Numbered from the stretch's first letter, positions 1 through 11,977 are shown. The stretch: DNA of 64,000 bases from Pristionchus mayeri (GCA_036245805.1 BTRK01000006.1:21236365-21300364), one strand, 5' to 3'. Notes: generated by a model not told the origin, from the letters alone. Numbers and translations are program-made.

Positions 1-354
1 TTATTTTTTGGGTAGCAAGGTTATTTCATTCCTTTTCAAAGAAGTGTCTCAATCAGTGTTCAGATTTTTTGAAAAAAAATATTGTGCTGTTAGAAATTTG
101 AATCATCGTCGTAGCTAATATCTTGACTCTTCCATTCATTCTTTAGCTCCTTCCACTCCAGCGCCGCCAGGGGAAATGTTCAAAAATTCAGGAAGGCGAG
201 AGAGCGTGAGCAATTGAGAGGGTGTTGTATATTACGCATGCTTGTATTCTCTTTCGTCATTGTAAACTCTCAGAGGATATCCTTCCCTTCACTAGCCCAA
301 ATTCCCACCCTACTCCAATATTCATGTCTTGCTACTCTCTTTTTTTTCAGGAAA

Positions 355-3300
355 ATGGATCAATATTTTAATTCGTTCTCGTCTCCGAGCTTCAATTCGA
401 GTAATTCCTCCTCCTTCTCCTCCTCGCCAAGCTTCAATTCCCCTTCTTCTTCCAACTCCTTCTCACATTCTAATTCATTCTCTTCGTGCAATTCCGTCTC
501 ATCTTCTACTCCTTCATGCGCCTTCGCCACTCCTGACTCGTGTGGACGGTACGTGCATGTTAAGTATTCTTTTAACATGCTTGAAAGATAATAATGGTAT
601 TTGGGCAACAAACTTGAGTGTCGGAAAGAATTTTCGAACCAAATAACTATTATATTCCATTTTTTTCATTCCAGAAAGCGGGCTCCCCAAAATGATCCCT
701 CGGTTTCGCCGATTGTGGACGGCGAGGATACGGTATGTAATTAATCCTGGAGTGCTTCCCAATTCACACTATGTAATTAAATCCACTGAAATCTTGCTTA
801 CTTGAATGACATTTATTTCAGCAGTACTCTACGGCAAAGCGGGCAGCTCCTGCACCGAGAGAGCAAAATCCAATCCTAGACCTGATGCCGCTGATTTCTG
901 CTCCATCACCGCTCAGCAGGTATGTGATAGTTCACCAGCTGTTTACAGTCGACTTGGAAGAGTGTAAAAATTTGAACAATGACTTACAGGGATCGCATGC
1001 GTACCTTCCTGCAGTCTCCGGATAGTTACCAGTGCGTCATCTCGATTATCCATCCGACGATCGTCCTCAAGAGTTACAAGAACGAGAAGAGGTAAGCCAG
1101 TGATTCTCCCACTAGTGAAACTTTATCCATTACAGTTCAATCAAACCATATTAACCGCGGTGATGTTCACATCATTCAGATACTTCTGCCCTCCTCCTCT
1201 CATTCGACTCAGTGGGCAAGGATGGAATCAGAAGAGAGTGGAATTAGAAAGGTGATCCTCAGCACGAAATGATTTCGAATCAGAAAATATTCTATAGTTG
1301 GTAGCATGCTGTTTACTTTAAACCTTTATTCCATATTTTAGATTGTTCAGAGAGGCGAAAGGGAAGATGCTCGCCAATGTCGGGGAAGTCACTAGGAAAA
1401 TCAACGAGGAGCAGGTTATTCATTTCGTTACATACTTGTAATGTCGTCTCATTTCACTAAAAGGTCAACAAAAAAATTAGAGAATTTTTCAGGATAGTAA
1501 ACTTTACGCATTTATCGGCACAGGCTACTCCGAGCAAGACCCTCACAAGCTCGACTTCACGAACCAGGTCGGATTATCGATTGACTGTAGCAATATTTCA
1601 TAGCGATCCTGGCTACAGTAATAGGTTAAATTTACTTGCAGGACCAACACATGATCAAATCTCTGTTTGTCTCCGACACGGACAAGCGAAAGTTCTTCGA
1701 GCTGCGCCTCAATCTCGTCTACAGAGGTCCGATTGACGTGGGAAGCTTCTCGTCCTCCAGAGTCAAGGTGAATTTCGTGTTCCGATGAATTCGTTTTTTT
1801 CCCAACGTCCTTTGTTTATTCTCGTTTTGCAGGTTATTTCTAAGCCGTCGAAGAAGAAGGAGAGAGTGAAGACCACCGACTGCAAGTCACTCTGCATCGC
1901 CAGTGGATCCAAGGTGAGGGGCAAAGATCATTTTGACAGCTTATCCAAATTCTTGGTGAATGTACAGCAAAAAGAGTAATCATGCTTCCATTCAATCATA
2001 GTGTCTTCACCATGTAGAAGCGTGTCATTTTCGCTCTGCAGGTGGCCCTCTTCAAACGGGCTCGCGGGCAACTCGCATCCACTCGATATCTCCATGTGGA
2101 CAACAATACATTTACCGTTTCTGAAAGTGAATGGAGCGCCTTCAAGATCTATCTCTGCCCTGAGGGTACGGATGGGAAGAGATCGTATTCATCAGGATAA
2201 CGGGAATAGGAAGAGGTGTGAAACGATTGGGAAACATATCACCAGAGAAACTTGATATGGAGCGTCGCTTAGCTTTAAAACGTTGAAATCGATAATCGGT
2301 TCGTTTCCAGATGAAGCCAACAAAGACGACGATTACCAGACCGAGACGGATGAAGGCTACGTGCACTACGGTAGGTACACCAAGTAGATCGATTGATTAC
2401 GTCAAATAATAATTATCCCAGGAAGCGTGATCAAACTCGTCGACTCAGCCAGTGGAATCTCACTCCCGAAAATGATAATAAGGAAGGTCTGAATTTTTGA
2501 AACAATAAGGAGAATAGGTTGAAGCGGAAAATTTAAGGATGTAAAAAACATTCGAGTTTTGATAACCTTTCACCCTTTCTCAGTCGATCGATGATACTAC
2601 GACTCTTCTCGAGCACTCGGAAGAACCCGTCTCTCAACTGCATAAATGCGCATTCGAGGTAATATCCGCAGACGCGTAACCTTTTTGAATATGTTTTAAA
2701 AAACATAAATCTACAATTTGCAGTTTGTTAATCGCAAATTGTCCTACCTTTCACTCGGACAGGACAGGATCGTCACACAACTGGTGAGCGAGATCAGTAA
2801 AATTACATGCCCAATTTATTTTGACGCGACTCACTTGTCAGCAACTAAAGCAGTTGTAGATAAAAATTAAATCATTGAGTTAGCTATTTAATGACTATTT
2901 TTATCAGGCAAGTCCAGTGCCGAACTACGTAACTCGCCATCAGATAACAGAAACTGCCACCTGGACGATCACTTCGGCCGATACGGTACACCGATCAAGA
3001 AATAATTCAATAGCGACAATTCTGATATTCTATTGTAGTTGGAATACTCTATAAACGAAATCACATCATTCCAGAGAGAATTCCGTTTCTGTGAGGCGAA
3101 TGGACCAGTGCGTGCTGCTCTCTCCCCCGCTCCCATCCTCAACTCATTCCAAGTCGTCGGACCCGCGGATCTCAGAAGGTATCGTATGAGTTGTGTTTAC
3201 ATTTGACTTGAGATGCAAATGATTAGTACGTTCACTTGAGAACAGAATTTCAGAACAATACGACATGATCTGAGAAATGGTTTGTTTCAGACTGGACCTG

Positions 3301-3772
3301 ATGGGTCACGGATTCACGAGCAATATTCGAGTCTGGCTGGAGACCGTGGAGCTGGAAACTGTCGTCAGGTAGGAACGAGACTAAACTGATTTAAATATAA
3401 CTGGAAGGAACAAGACAGTAATAAGACGATTTCAGGAGTACCGAATATGCAGTAGCGATGCTTCCTTCCGCGGCAACATTTAGTGAGATGTGTCCCGAGG
3501 AAGGATGGGATGTCGAGGAGAAAGAGGTATTGATTGGTATCAAGCATTGAGCTATGTAATTATCGAGCAAGAAATTATATGTGAGAAACATAATATTTCA
3601 GTATCTTGGTAAGTATGATAGGATGTCGTAAATGTTTGAGCTTGCCCGGATCTCATAATTCACGGCACCCACTAATTGTTATATCACAATTGTATTTCAG
3701 TTGTCGATATCTTTCGTGCGTGACGACGGGGTCATCTATGGGACTCCTCTCAAGTTTTGCTACAATGATTAA
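355..3772 (+). CDS. CSL-family DNA-binding transcription factor (LAG-1/Su(H)/RBPJ-like)
   Basis: Nuclear effector of Notch signalling: CSL proteins bind DNA and switch from repression to activation when Notch intracellular domain joins Mastermind. I read 19 exons: 355-548, 675-732, 822-919, 990-1091, 1180-1251, 1342-1414, 1493-1567, 1642-1767, 1833-1913, 2042-2165, 2311-2370, 2422-2486, 2584-2658, 2724-2783, 2908-2985, 3075-3178, 3291-3368, 3436-3526 and 3701-3772. All phases agree, giving 561 aa. Diagnostic blocks are [14 protein letters not shown] and SDTDKRKFF, then VISKPSKKK and [20 protein letters not shown] (Rel-like N-terminal domain), YVHYGSVIKLV and [12 protein letters not shown] (beta-trefoil), and [18 protein letters not shown] (C-terminal Rel/TIG domain). 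The N-terminus is only a short Ser/Asn/Phe-rich stretch, and about 20 extra residues follow the first DNA-contact block. The stop comes directly after the TIG domain. The ATG at 355 follows a T-rich acceptor at 350, which could be a trans-splice site; an in-frame ATG at 214 is the alternative. Family assignment is very secure; whether it is the main orthologue or a diverged paralogue is open. Confidence 0.93.
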
Positions 3773-4528
3773 CATCCAGAACAGTCGCTACTTACATAAT
3801 GCACCCGATAGAATTTCATTTTGTCCCATTTGGAATTGCATTTTTCATATTATTCGTTTTTATTTTATTCGTATGCTTAGTATAAATCCTGACAGTCTCT
3901 GAATTCTTTATGTTTCAAAAAAAGGCTGCATGAGCACTGTCTCGATGAGGAGTGGGATTTCGGCGGATGATAAATCTACAATGACGTTATTAAACTAATT
4001 GAAATCATGACAGGGAACTGCGAAGAAGCAGGTCGAAATAGCACTAGTTGTTTTCAGCAATGTACCAGATTTGGTTGAACCAGAACCAAGCTGAATCTGT
4101 AGCCAAACCTGATATGCGGTACGAGAGTCGAGTAGGCACTCGCCAGTTTTTCTCTCATTGTGGGGAACGCCGATGTCCAAAGAGATCGGCGTCCGATTGG
4201 GAACAGAGGGATAATCATAGGTGGAGGAAGGAACAAAAGACTGCTGCACGGCTTCAGTCTACGACAACTTACATATTCCTTAGACAGTCAGCCAAAAATT
4301 ATTTTCATATTTTCACCTCATTCTATAGAACAATAAAATGAATAACTGCACTTATTTGCACTTCCCACTCAGTCGATCAATCAATTACACAAATGCTCTC
4401 ATTTCCATCTCATTACCATTCAATCAATCGATGAACTAATAACTCTAATCCCTTTGCCCTCTCCGTAACTGACTCCTCTCCTCTCCTCTCCTCCTCCATT
4501 CATTTACCATCCTTCCCTCCTCTCTGCG
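3773..4528 (+). other. 3' region of the CSL gene and intergenic spacer
   Basis: No convincing gene. An AATAAA polyadenylation hexamer lies at 4332-4337. The open stretch at 4048-4341 has no splice-compatible link to the preceding stop and no recognisable domain. Confidence 0.5.
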
Positions 4529-6559
4529 ATGTTGTGGGTGGTCGCCCCCTTCACTGCAGCCACCTCCCTCGCACTCGCCGTCGGCTGCGCCAAGGGCCGA
4601 GACGTAAGTTGGAGGATACCCTACCCCCGAGGGGTACTGTACCACCGTACCCTACCTCCTGGACCACTCGGTGTACCGTACCCTGCCCTTGATATAATAT
4701 AGCTACCTCTCCCCCTGTATCTATGGTGCCCTGCCTCGGGTTATGGCACCTTCAAGTTACAGTATGACTACAGTGCCCATTACAGGATCACAAATTAGCG
4801 AAAACGCAACGTTCATCTGGATCGCGTAAGGACGTAACGAGAAGTGGAAAGTCGACGCGATCGGCTAAGAATGGAAAAGCCGGAGGATCGAAGTCGGCCA
4901 GAGCCGGCGGATCCAGCAGATCCGGCAGAGCCGGAGATAAGTCCGGCAGATCCGGTAGATCCCCTCGAGACAAGTCCGGGGAAAGGTCTTCGAGAGCCGG
5001 AAGCAAGTCGAATCGATCGGGCAGATCTCGCTTTAGCAGCAGCAAGAGAGCCGTCGCAGCGGCCGCAGCCACGAAACATCCCACCGGCAAGCCGCCCAAG
5101 GTACTGTAGGATATCGTATTCCCTGACCTACCGTACTCTTTGTAGCATCCGGGACCGTCGATGGCCTCTAAGAGAAGCGGCAGCAAGGAGATGATAGGAG
5201 GGAGCAAGGAGAAGATTGGAGGGAGCAAGGAACAACTCTCCGGCTCTGGTCGTGAGAAGAAGAAGGCCCTCGTTGTGGGTGCAGCTGGAGGCCCTTCCAA
5301 TGCCGGAGGAAAGGTCGCCATGGCCCCCAAGAGTGGCGAACAGAAGAGCTCCCAACGCGAGAAGAGGTATACTATACCCGGCACCAACCTACCGTAACCT
5401 CGCTTCATCGCAGAGCTCCCAAGAGTGGAGAGCAGAGGAGTTCCCAACGCGAGAAGAGGTATACCGTATCCGGGATCAGCCTACCGTAACCTCGCTCCTT
5501 CCCAGATCGATTGATGGCTCCAAGCGCTCGAGCCGCTCCAAGAGATCCTCTCGCAGCAAGAGGCACGGTAGCCGAACGATTACTGACGATCGAGGAGTGA
5601 ACTACAGTACCCTACCGTATCCTGTTGCAGGGATCCGAAGAAGGCGGGCGCTGTGGTTGCACACGGTGCAGCAGGTGCACCAGGAGGAGCTGCTGCAGCC
5701 AAGAAGGAGAAGTCGGGTCGGTCGAGCAAGAGTCGCAAGAGCAGCAAATCGGGTCGCAAGAAGGGAAGCTCCCGCAGCAGCCGTCGCTCCAAGAGATCCA
5801 GTCGGGAGAAGAAGACGGCCATCCCTCCCGGTATCGTATACTACCGTACCCTACCGTATCCCCACCGTATTCCAGTCGCCGTCAACAGCTCCGCTCGCAC
5901 TGCATTGGCAATCGACAAGGCTGCAGCCGCTGCTGCGACTGCCGCCCTTGCGGTAAGGATGCTGACCCACATACCGTAACCTACCGTACTCAGGCTGGTC
6001 CTGCCCCGAAGATCGCCTCTGCGCCTCGTCTGGACATGCGCTTCGAGCCGTCCGAGCTTCACTACAATGCCACTGGAGGAATCCAGAAGGTCACCATCGC
6101 CAATTCGAGCGACAAGCGAAAGGCCATCAAGGTATACGGTAGGGAATGCAATAGACTACCAAAACTGTAGGCTGGCACTTGCCCATTGAGATACCGTACC
6201 TAGTGGTATCCAAACTGTGTTGTATGATTGCGTGCTCTACCGTAACCCTCCCCTGATTCAGGTGAAGTGCTCTGACAATCTGCTCTACCGTGTGAGCCCC
6301 GTGCACGCTTTCGTCGAGCCAGGAGGAGTGACTAAAGGGGACGTCCTCAGACAGAATGGAGCCGCCAAGGTCGACAAGATCGTCGTCCTCGCTTCTGAGG
6401 TACGTCCGCGTCTCCGCCTTTGATGCCCCCATCCGCATCCGCTCCTCACGCGTCACTTTGTAGGCGTCGAAGGACGACAAGTGCGCGAAGACTGCGTGCG
6501 CCGCCGCCGTCAACACCGACATGCTCATCCTGCCGCTCATAGCAGCCAATGCAGAGTAG
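4529..6559 (+). CDS. Lys/Ser/Arg-rich protein with C-terminal MSP (major sperm protein) domain
   Basis: Ten exons: 4529-4603, 4786-5100, 5146-5366, 5414-5458, 5506-5567, 5631-5830, 5876-5952, 5994-6131, 6262-6399 and 6464-6559. The start encodes a hydrophobic segment (MLWVVAPFTAATSLALAVG), a possible signal peptide or anchor. About 300 residues of low-complexity G/S/K/R sequence follow, with an internal duplication (APKSGEQ-SSQREKR appears at the end of exon 3 and again in exon 4) and an Ala-rich linker. The C-terminal ~110 residues are an MSP-type immunoglobulin-like fold: MRFEPSELHYNATGG, then NSSDKRKAIKVKCSDNLLYR and VEPGGV. Free-standing MSP drives sperm motility; MSP domains also occur in small nematode proteins and in VAP-like membrane adaptors. 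The role of this fusion is unknown. Exon 5 ends in phase 1, but exon 6 is needed in the frame that requires phase 2, so one junction is unresolved or broken. All other junctions agree. Confidence 0.75.
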
Positions 6560-7027
6560 AAGAAGCCCTGCCCCCTTACTAGCCCCGCTCACTAACCGCG
6601 ATCGTGCGGATGCCAATTGTCCGCGTCCCGTCCGCGTCCCCCGCTCTGTCGATCAATAATCGATAAATGATTATTCTGATCAATTGATTATCAACTTTTC
6701 ATTTCACGGGAAGACGAACACCGGGGAAGGAAAGGGATGAGGAGAGGGAATGAGGGAGTTCTACGAAGATCCTTCTTTGTGTCGACCGGTCAGAATGATC
6801 TGAGCATTCTTCAAAAAAAATGTCTGAGACTCACAGGGAACTACGCCACATTTCACAGTTTTCGGTTCTTTTAAACTTGTGATTCTCTTCTCATTTTTTA
6901 CATGCCACTCGCATTGCATTTCTAGAAGACAGACGCATCTTAGCATCTAGAATGCCTTCATTTAGTGCTTTTCAAATCTATTATTAAAAATCGGTTTTCA
7001 AATCTGTTATCTTGAACATTTTTGAAG
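6560..7027. other. intergenic spacer
   Basis: A/T-rich sequence between two same-strand genes. I see no gene, repeat or clear promoter motif. Confidence 0.4.
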
Positions 7028-8852
7028 ATGTCCTCTATCAACAATCTCAATCTCCTCAACTTGCCTTCGGATATCATTCGGGTTTTGATGGGAACGAATC
7101 CTGAATATATTGACATTATGCGACTGGTGAGAACAGACATCGTACGAGAACCGAATTTCACTTGGAAGAACTTTCCCCATTCCAAAATCCATCAGATTTC
7201 CGATAAAACTTCTCGAAACCCGCTTCTTTTATAAAGTTTTATCTTTAGCAGATATTCTATTCCTGATCTCAGATTTCTCCGAGGTGGAATTTCCTTTGCC
7301 TCGAGTATATCAGCGATCCCAAGCATCTTCCTTCCATTCACACCTTCTATTGGCCCATCCAGAGAGATTCGAAAACTATTCTCGAATTGGATCTTGCAAG
7401 TCGATACAAGAACTGTTTTGGAAAGTGGGAATCGTATTCTGAGCCTTCCGAGAATGTGCGCAATTATCTTTTTTTCCTCATACTGAATTCATTTGATTAG
7501 AAACATCACATGTTTAGGTTGTCCATGTCCGTTCAGAATACACGACGGAGATATCATAGAAGCAATCTGGGGAAAGGGTTGGTCGATTAATCAAAAGATG
7601 CTCGAGCATCACTAAACTCACAGCGAAATGGAACACAAATTCAGAGGATCTAGCAGCTATTGAAACGATTAATCAAGCCTTGACTGAAGGCCAAATTAAA
7701 GAACTGGAGATTACTAAATACAGTCCGGTCAGATCCCTACATGAAAACGGGACTCCCCGGGAGTCCCCGGGTGTCCCCCCGTGTCCCCCCCGCCATTTTG
7801 CGGCTCGGGCAGAGAAAGAACTAATTCGAATTTTTGGTTTTCAGACTCAGGAGGTCCTTCCCGATCGATTGACATATAATTCATAAATTCATAAATTTGC
7901 GATAAATCGTAGTTTAATTTTTCAAATCGAGGATAATTAATCTGACACGAAGAACTACAGTAGTTAACCAGATCCGGACCGGCGAATGGGCAAATTAACT
8001 ACCGTAGTTCTTCGTTTCCGATTAATTATCCTCGATTTTCAAAATTAAATGACGAATTATCGCAAATTTATGAATTTATGAATTATATGCCAATCGATCG
8101 GGAAGAACCTCCTGAGTCTGAAAACCAAAAATTCGAATTAGTTCTTTCTCTGCCCGAGCCGCAAAATGGCGGGGGACACGGGGGGACACCCGGGGACTCC
8201 CGGGGGGTCCCGTTTTCATGTAGGGATCTGACTGGACTGTAACTTCGATGACTCGTATTCGTGAGCAAAGTTTATTCTCATTAAACTGAACTACTGAATT
8301 ACGAATAGAAACATGCTACGAAAATTGCCACTTTTCAGGTCAAACATCACGAAGGTCCTCTCACTCAATTCAATATCTCGCCTTTTCCTTTCGTTTGACG
8401 CCTGCGAGCCTCAATTTTATAATTTATGTAAGTAATCGGAATGTATCCGAATTAACAAGTGCCATTGATTTATCCATGTTTCTCAGACCACAACAATCTA
8501 TTCCTGTTGTTCTGTGATGCTTTACGTTATGTATCTAAAATTGAATTCACTACGTTGCTCACCCTCGATCCAGTCAATACAATTCCTCAAATTCAAGCTT
8601 TCTTTGACGACCAAGTGAGTGATATCATGTATATCTATCGAAGATATATTAAGAGTCAGTTGAATTGGCACTCATCGTATGACTTGTCTCTCGCTCTCTT
8701 TCGAAGACGAGATTCCAATTAGTCTTTTCCAGGTCAAATGGATGGCAGATCGTGCGGGAGTGAGTGCACACGCAGCAGTGAAGGAATCAGGAGAGGAAAA
8801 CAAGGCCCATATCACAATTATTGTCGCTACAAATGCGGAAAATGCACAGTGA
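7028..8852 (+). pseudogene. F-box-like protein gene, probably disrupted
   Basis: Coding-like pieces: 7028-7126 (MSSINNLNLLNLPSDIIRVL, an F-box-like start), 7273-7455, about 7518-7720 (contains GRLIKRCSSITKLTAKWN), about 8339-8429, about 8488-8612, and a last exon to 8852 ending in ATNAENAQ. F-box proteins normally bring substrates to SCF ubiquitin ligases through an N-terminal Leu-Pro motif; nematodes carry large, fast-evolving sets. Two defects are visible. Frame is maintained from 7518 into 7720 except for a TAG at 7557-7559, which an intron from 7456 to 7559 could remove. A 519-bp foldback element sits at 7721-8239, exactly where the coding frame would otherwise meet TAA. No clean donor restores phase to the exon at 8339. 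AATAAA at 8927-8932 is a plausible polyadenylation signal. The family call rests mainly on the N-terminal motif. Confidence 0.55.
7721..8239. mobile_element. TA-flanked foldback MITE (about 260-bp inverted arms)
   Basis: Two long inverted arms begin CAGTCCGGTCAGATCCCTAC on the left and end in the near-perfect reverse complement on the right (GTAGGGATCTGACTGGACTG). TA dinucleotides lie directly outside (7719-7720 and 8240-8241), as expected for a Tc1/mariner-mobilised element. The arms carry a GC-rich C/G-run segment near the ends and A/T-rich centres, and meet near 7980. No transposase is encoded. Confidence 0.9.
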
Positions 8853-9180
8853 AATACCCAATTCTATGTCTATGATAAACACTAATTTGTCTCGGAATTT
8901 CATACTATTTTCTCACTCACTTACTCAATAAAAACTCGTTTATCCTTTATTCCAAATCGCATGGTCAACTAAATCCACTACCTCAATGCCAAATCTTTCT
9001 GGATACTCAGCAACTCCGTTTGTCACAGCAAATATGCCTCTTGGCTGTGCTTTAGTTTTCTATGTTTACTGTGAACAAAATATTGTGAAATGAAGATCTC
9101 AGCCAGAGATATTACACCAGGATGCTGACATTTTGTGAAAGACAGCAAGGACTGCTCCTCTATAATCTTGTTTACTGGCG
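8853..9180. other. intergenic spacer with polyadenylation signal
   Basis: Holds AATAAA at 8927-8932 for the upstream gene. Nothing else is recognisable before the large palindrome begins. Confidence 0.4.
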
Positions 9181-11977
9181 TGTTCTATCCTCGGATAGGG
9201 TGGTTCTAGTGGGGTGCGAGATAGCCTAGTCGGTAAGCACTCGGGGCAACTCGCAGAGACTACCAGTTCGACCCCATGCTGGCGATGATTACTGAAAAAG
9301 TATATGTTCATCTTGACGCAGATGATGAGAATTGGAAGCTGAGCCATGCATCTTTTGGAGAATGACATCATTCTACATTTCCAACCCCTCTCAATTGAAG
9401 CTGATAACGTGGAAACTTCTCTTGACAACATCATGAAACATCTATCCGATGAGTTTGATTACGAGAAGATGATCCCATTCTTATTTGATATTGTTCGATT
9501 AGCAGTGAAGATTATATATTTCAAAACAAATTACAGAACACTTGGGCACTATCAGCTAACATAAAAATTTTTCGGTAGAAAAATTTATAGCATTCATCAA
9601 GTTCACAAAGCATGCATCCGCGGATTGTCACCGTAAGCATATTTAACACAGGTATCACGAGTCAGTGGATGAAAATCGAAACCCTCGGGAACAATTTTTA
9701 AAAATTGTCCTGGATTTAGCCCATACTAATGTATTAGCATACCACAGAGATCGAGTTTCGGAATATCCAGGTCCCAGGTCTGAGAGCCGGTGTTTAGGAA
9801 ATTTCCGGTTCTCTTACTGGCCCTACTGTATATCAGCTCAATGATGAGCTAGAGCTTTGGCAAAGGGCTCAAAATGTTCGGAAAATTATTATAAGAAACT
9901 TTTATGTTGACAAGAATTTGAGCCGATGAGAAATATAATTGTTATGATTTAAAGAATACTGATGGAGATACTAAAAATATGTTTTCACCGTTTTCGATAT
10001 TCGTAGACCAAAATTTTATTCTCGAAAATGATAGAGGGAGTACCCATACATATTACAAAATTATGAAATCCCGATTCAGAGACTCCCTTTTTCTGAAATA
10101 TGTTGTCAAACATGGACAAGTGGATGTTCAGTCATGTTAATTAAGGAAATGCTTTGTGCAAACACATAATTTCCTCCAGTTCTCATCAGTAATGAACGTT
10201 TCTGACCTCACGTGCATAGAGCACGCTCAATACGCTTTAATTTATCATACTTCAAAAAAGTCGATTTTCAGACCTCATAAAATTCGATTTTTGCGGCAAG
10301 AAATAATTTGTATTTCAGTGTGCGCATCAGTAATTCTGCACGAAAGTCGAACTATGCACCGAATACTTTGAGAAATTACACAACTCGAACCATCAGCACA
10401 TTCGAAATCAGGATACAATCGATCTAAAATGCAACTTTGAAAGAGTTAAAAAAATGAAAAATACTATGTTTGACGGCGCCTTTGTCGACAATGATAAGGA
10501 ACATGTATGTTAAATTTCAATGTTATCATAGAAGCTAGAAAATACAATAGGCACATTCGGAGGACTTGAAAATGAAAATTTTGAATAATTGATCTATGAA
10601 AATATTATAAAAGAGCTAAAGTACGCATATGATCAAACAGTGGGTATAATATTATTTGGATACCGAAATAATAAATGTATGCACTTTTATCTCATCATTT
10701 TCAAAAAAGATGTCAAAATATAATTTTTCATTTTTTAACTCTTTCAATGTTGCATTTTCGATCGATTGTATCTTGAGTTTAAAATGTGCTGATGGTTCGA
10801 GTTGTGTAATTTCACAAAGTATTCGGTGCATAGTTCGACTTTCGTGCAGAATTACTGATGCGCACACTGAAATAAAAATTATTTCTTGCCGCAAAAATCG
10901 AATTTTATGAGGTCTGAAAATCGACTTTTTTGAAGTATGATAAATTAAAGCGTATTGAGCGTGCTCTATGCACGTGAGGTCAGAAACGTTCATTACTGTT
11001 TTACATCACTGAATATCCACTTGTCCATGTTTGACAACTTGTCCATGTTTGACAAATTTACATCACTGAATATCCACTTGTCCATGTTTGACAACATATT
11101 TCAGAAAAAGGGAGTCTCTGAATCGGGATTTCATAATTTTGTAATATGTATGGGTACTCCCTCTATCATTTTCGAGAATAAAATTTTGGTCTACGAATAT
11201 CGAAAACGGTGAAAACATATTTTTAGTATCTCCATCAGTATTCTTTAAATCATAACAATTTTATTTCTCATCGGCTCAAATTCTTGTCAACATAAAAGTT
11301 TCTTATAATAATTTTCCGAACATTTTGAGCCCTTTGCCAAATAAGAGAACCGGAAATTTCCTAAACACCGGCTCTCAGACCTGGGACCTGGATATTCCGA
11401 AACTCGATCTCTGTGGTATGCTAATACATTAGTATGGGCTAAATCCAGGACAATTTTTAAAAATTGTTCCCGAGGGTTTCGATTTTCATCCACTGACTCG
11501 TGATACCTGTGTTAAATATGCTTACGGTGACAATCCGCGGATGCATGCTTTGTGAACTTGATGAATGCTATAAATTTTTCTACCGAAAAATTTTTATGTT
11601 AGCTGATAGTGCCCAAGTGTTCTGTAATTTGTTTTGAAATATATAATCTTCACTGCTAATCGAACAATATCAAATAAGAATGGGATCATCTTCTCGTAAT
11701 CAAACTCATCGGATAGATGTTTCATGATGTTGTCAAGAGAAGTTTCCACGTTATCAGCTTCAATTGAGAGGGGTTGGAAATGTAGAATGATGTCATTCTC
11801 CAAAAGATGCATGGCTCAGCTTCCAATTCTCATCATCTGCGTCAAGATGAACATATACTTTTTCAGTAATCATCGCCAGCATGGGGTCGAACTGGTAGTC
11901 TCTGCGAGTTGCCCCGAGTGCTTACCGACTAGGCTATCTCGCACCCCACTAGAACCACTCTATCCGAGGATAGAACA
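9181..11977. repeat. 2.8-kb imperfect palindrome (two arms of about 1.3 kb)
   Basis: The sequence from TGTTCTATCCTCGGATAG at 9181 onward reappears as its reverse complement ending at 11977. The arms run inward to about 10500 and 10690, leaving roughly 150-200 bp of unpaired centre. Both arms carry the same open stretch (HFQPLSIEADNVETSLDN, + at 9346-9564 and - at 11594-11812) and a shared MNVSDLTCIEHAQYALIY stretch. The arms differ by point changes and one replaced block: around 10125-10190 on the left, against a partly duplicated CTTGTCCATGTTTGACAA segment at 11005-11095 on the right. A foldback transposon or an inverted duplication are the likely origins. I do not recognise the encoded peptides. 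Confidence 0.88.
9222..9275 (+). repeat. tRNA-like (SINE-type) promoter segment in the palindrome arm
   Basis: TAGCCTAGTCGGTAAG resembles a pol III A box, and AGTTCGACCCC, about 43 bases downstream, resembles a B box. I could not form a full cloverleaf, so this is a tRNA-derived repeat rather than a tRNA gene. An inverted copy lies in the right arm at about 11890-11940. Confidence 0.45.

Noticed and set aside
3602..3608. Possible 7-nt microexon (TATCTTG) between AG at 3600-3601 and GT at 3609
   Set aside because: Including it shifts frame and destroys the conserved [11 protein letters not shown] segment; direct joining of 3526 to 3701 is in phase.
4788..5447. 219-aa minus-strand open frame
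   Set aside because: It is antisense to the low-complexity exons and introns of the MSP-domain gene; composition mirrors that repeat and it has no splice or start context.
5216..5956. 246-aa plus-strand open frame
   Set aside because: It runs through introns and is out of frame with the MSP domain; it arises because the GC-rich repeat has few stops in any frame.
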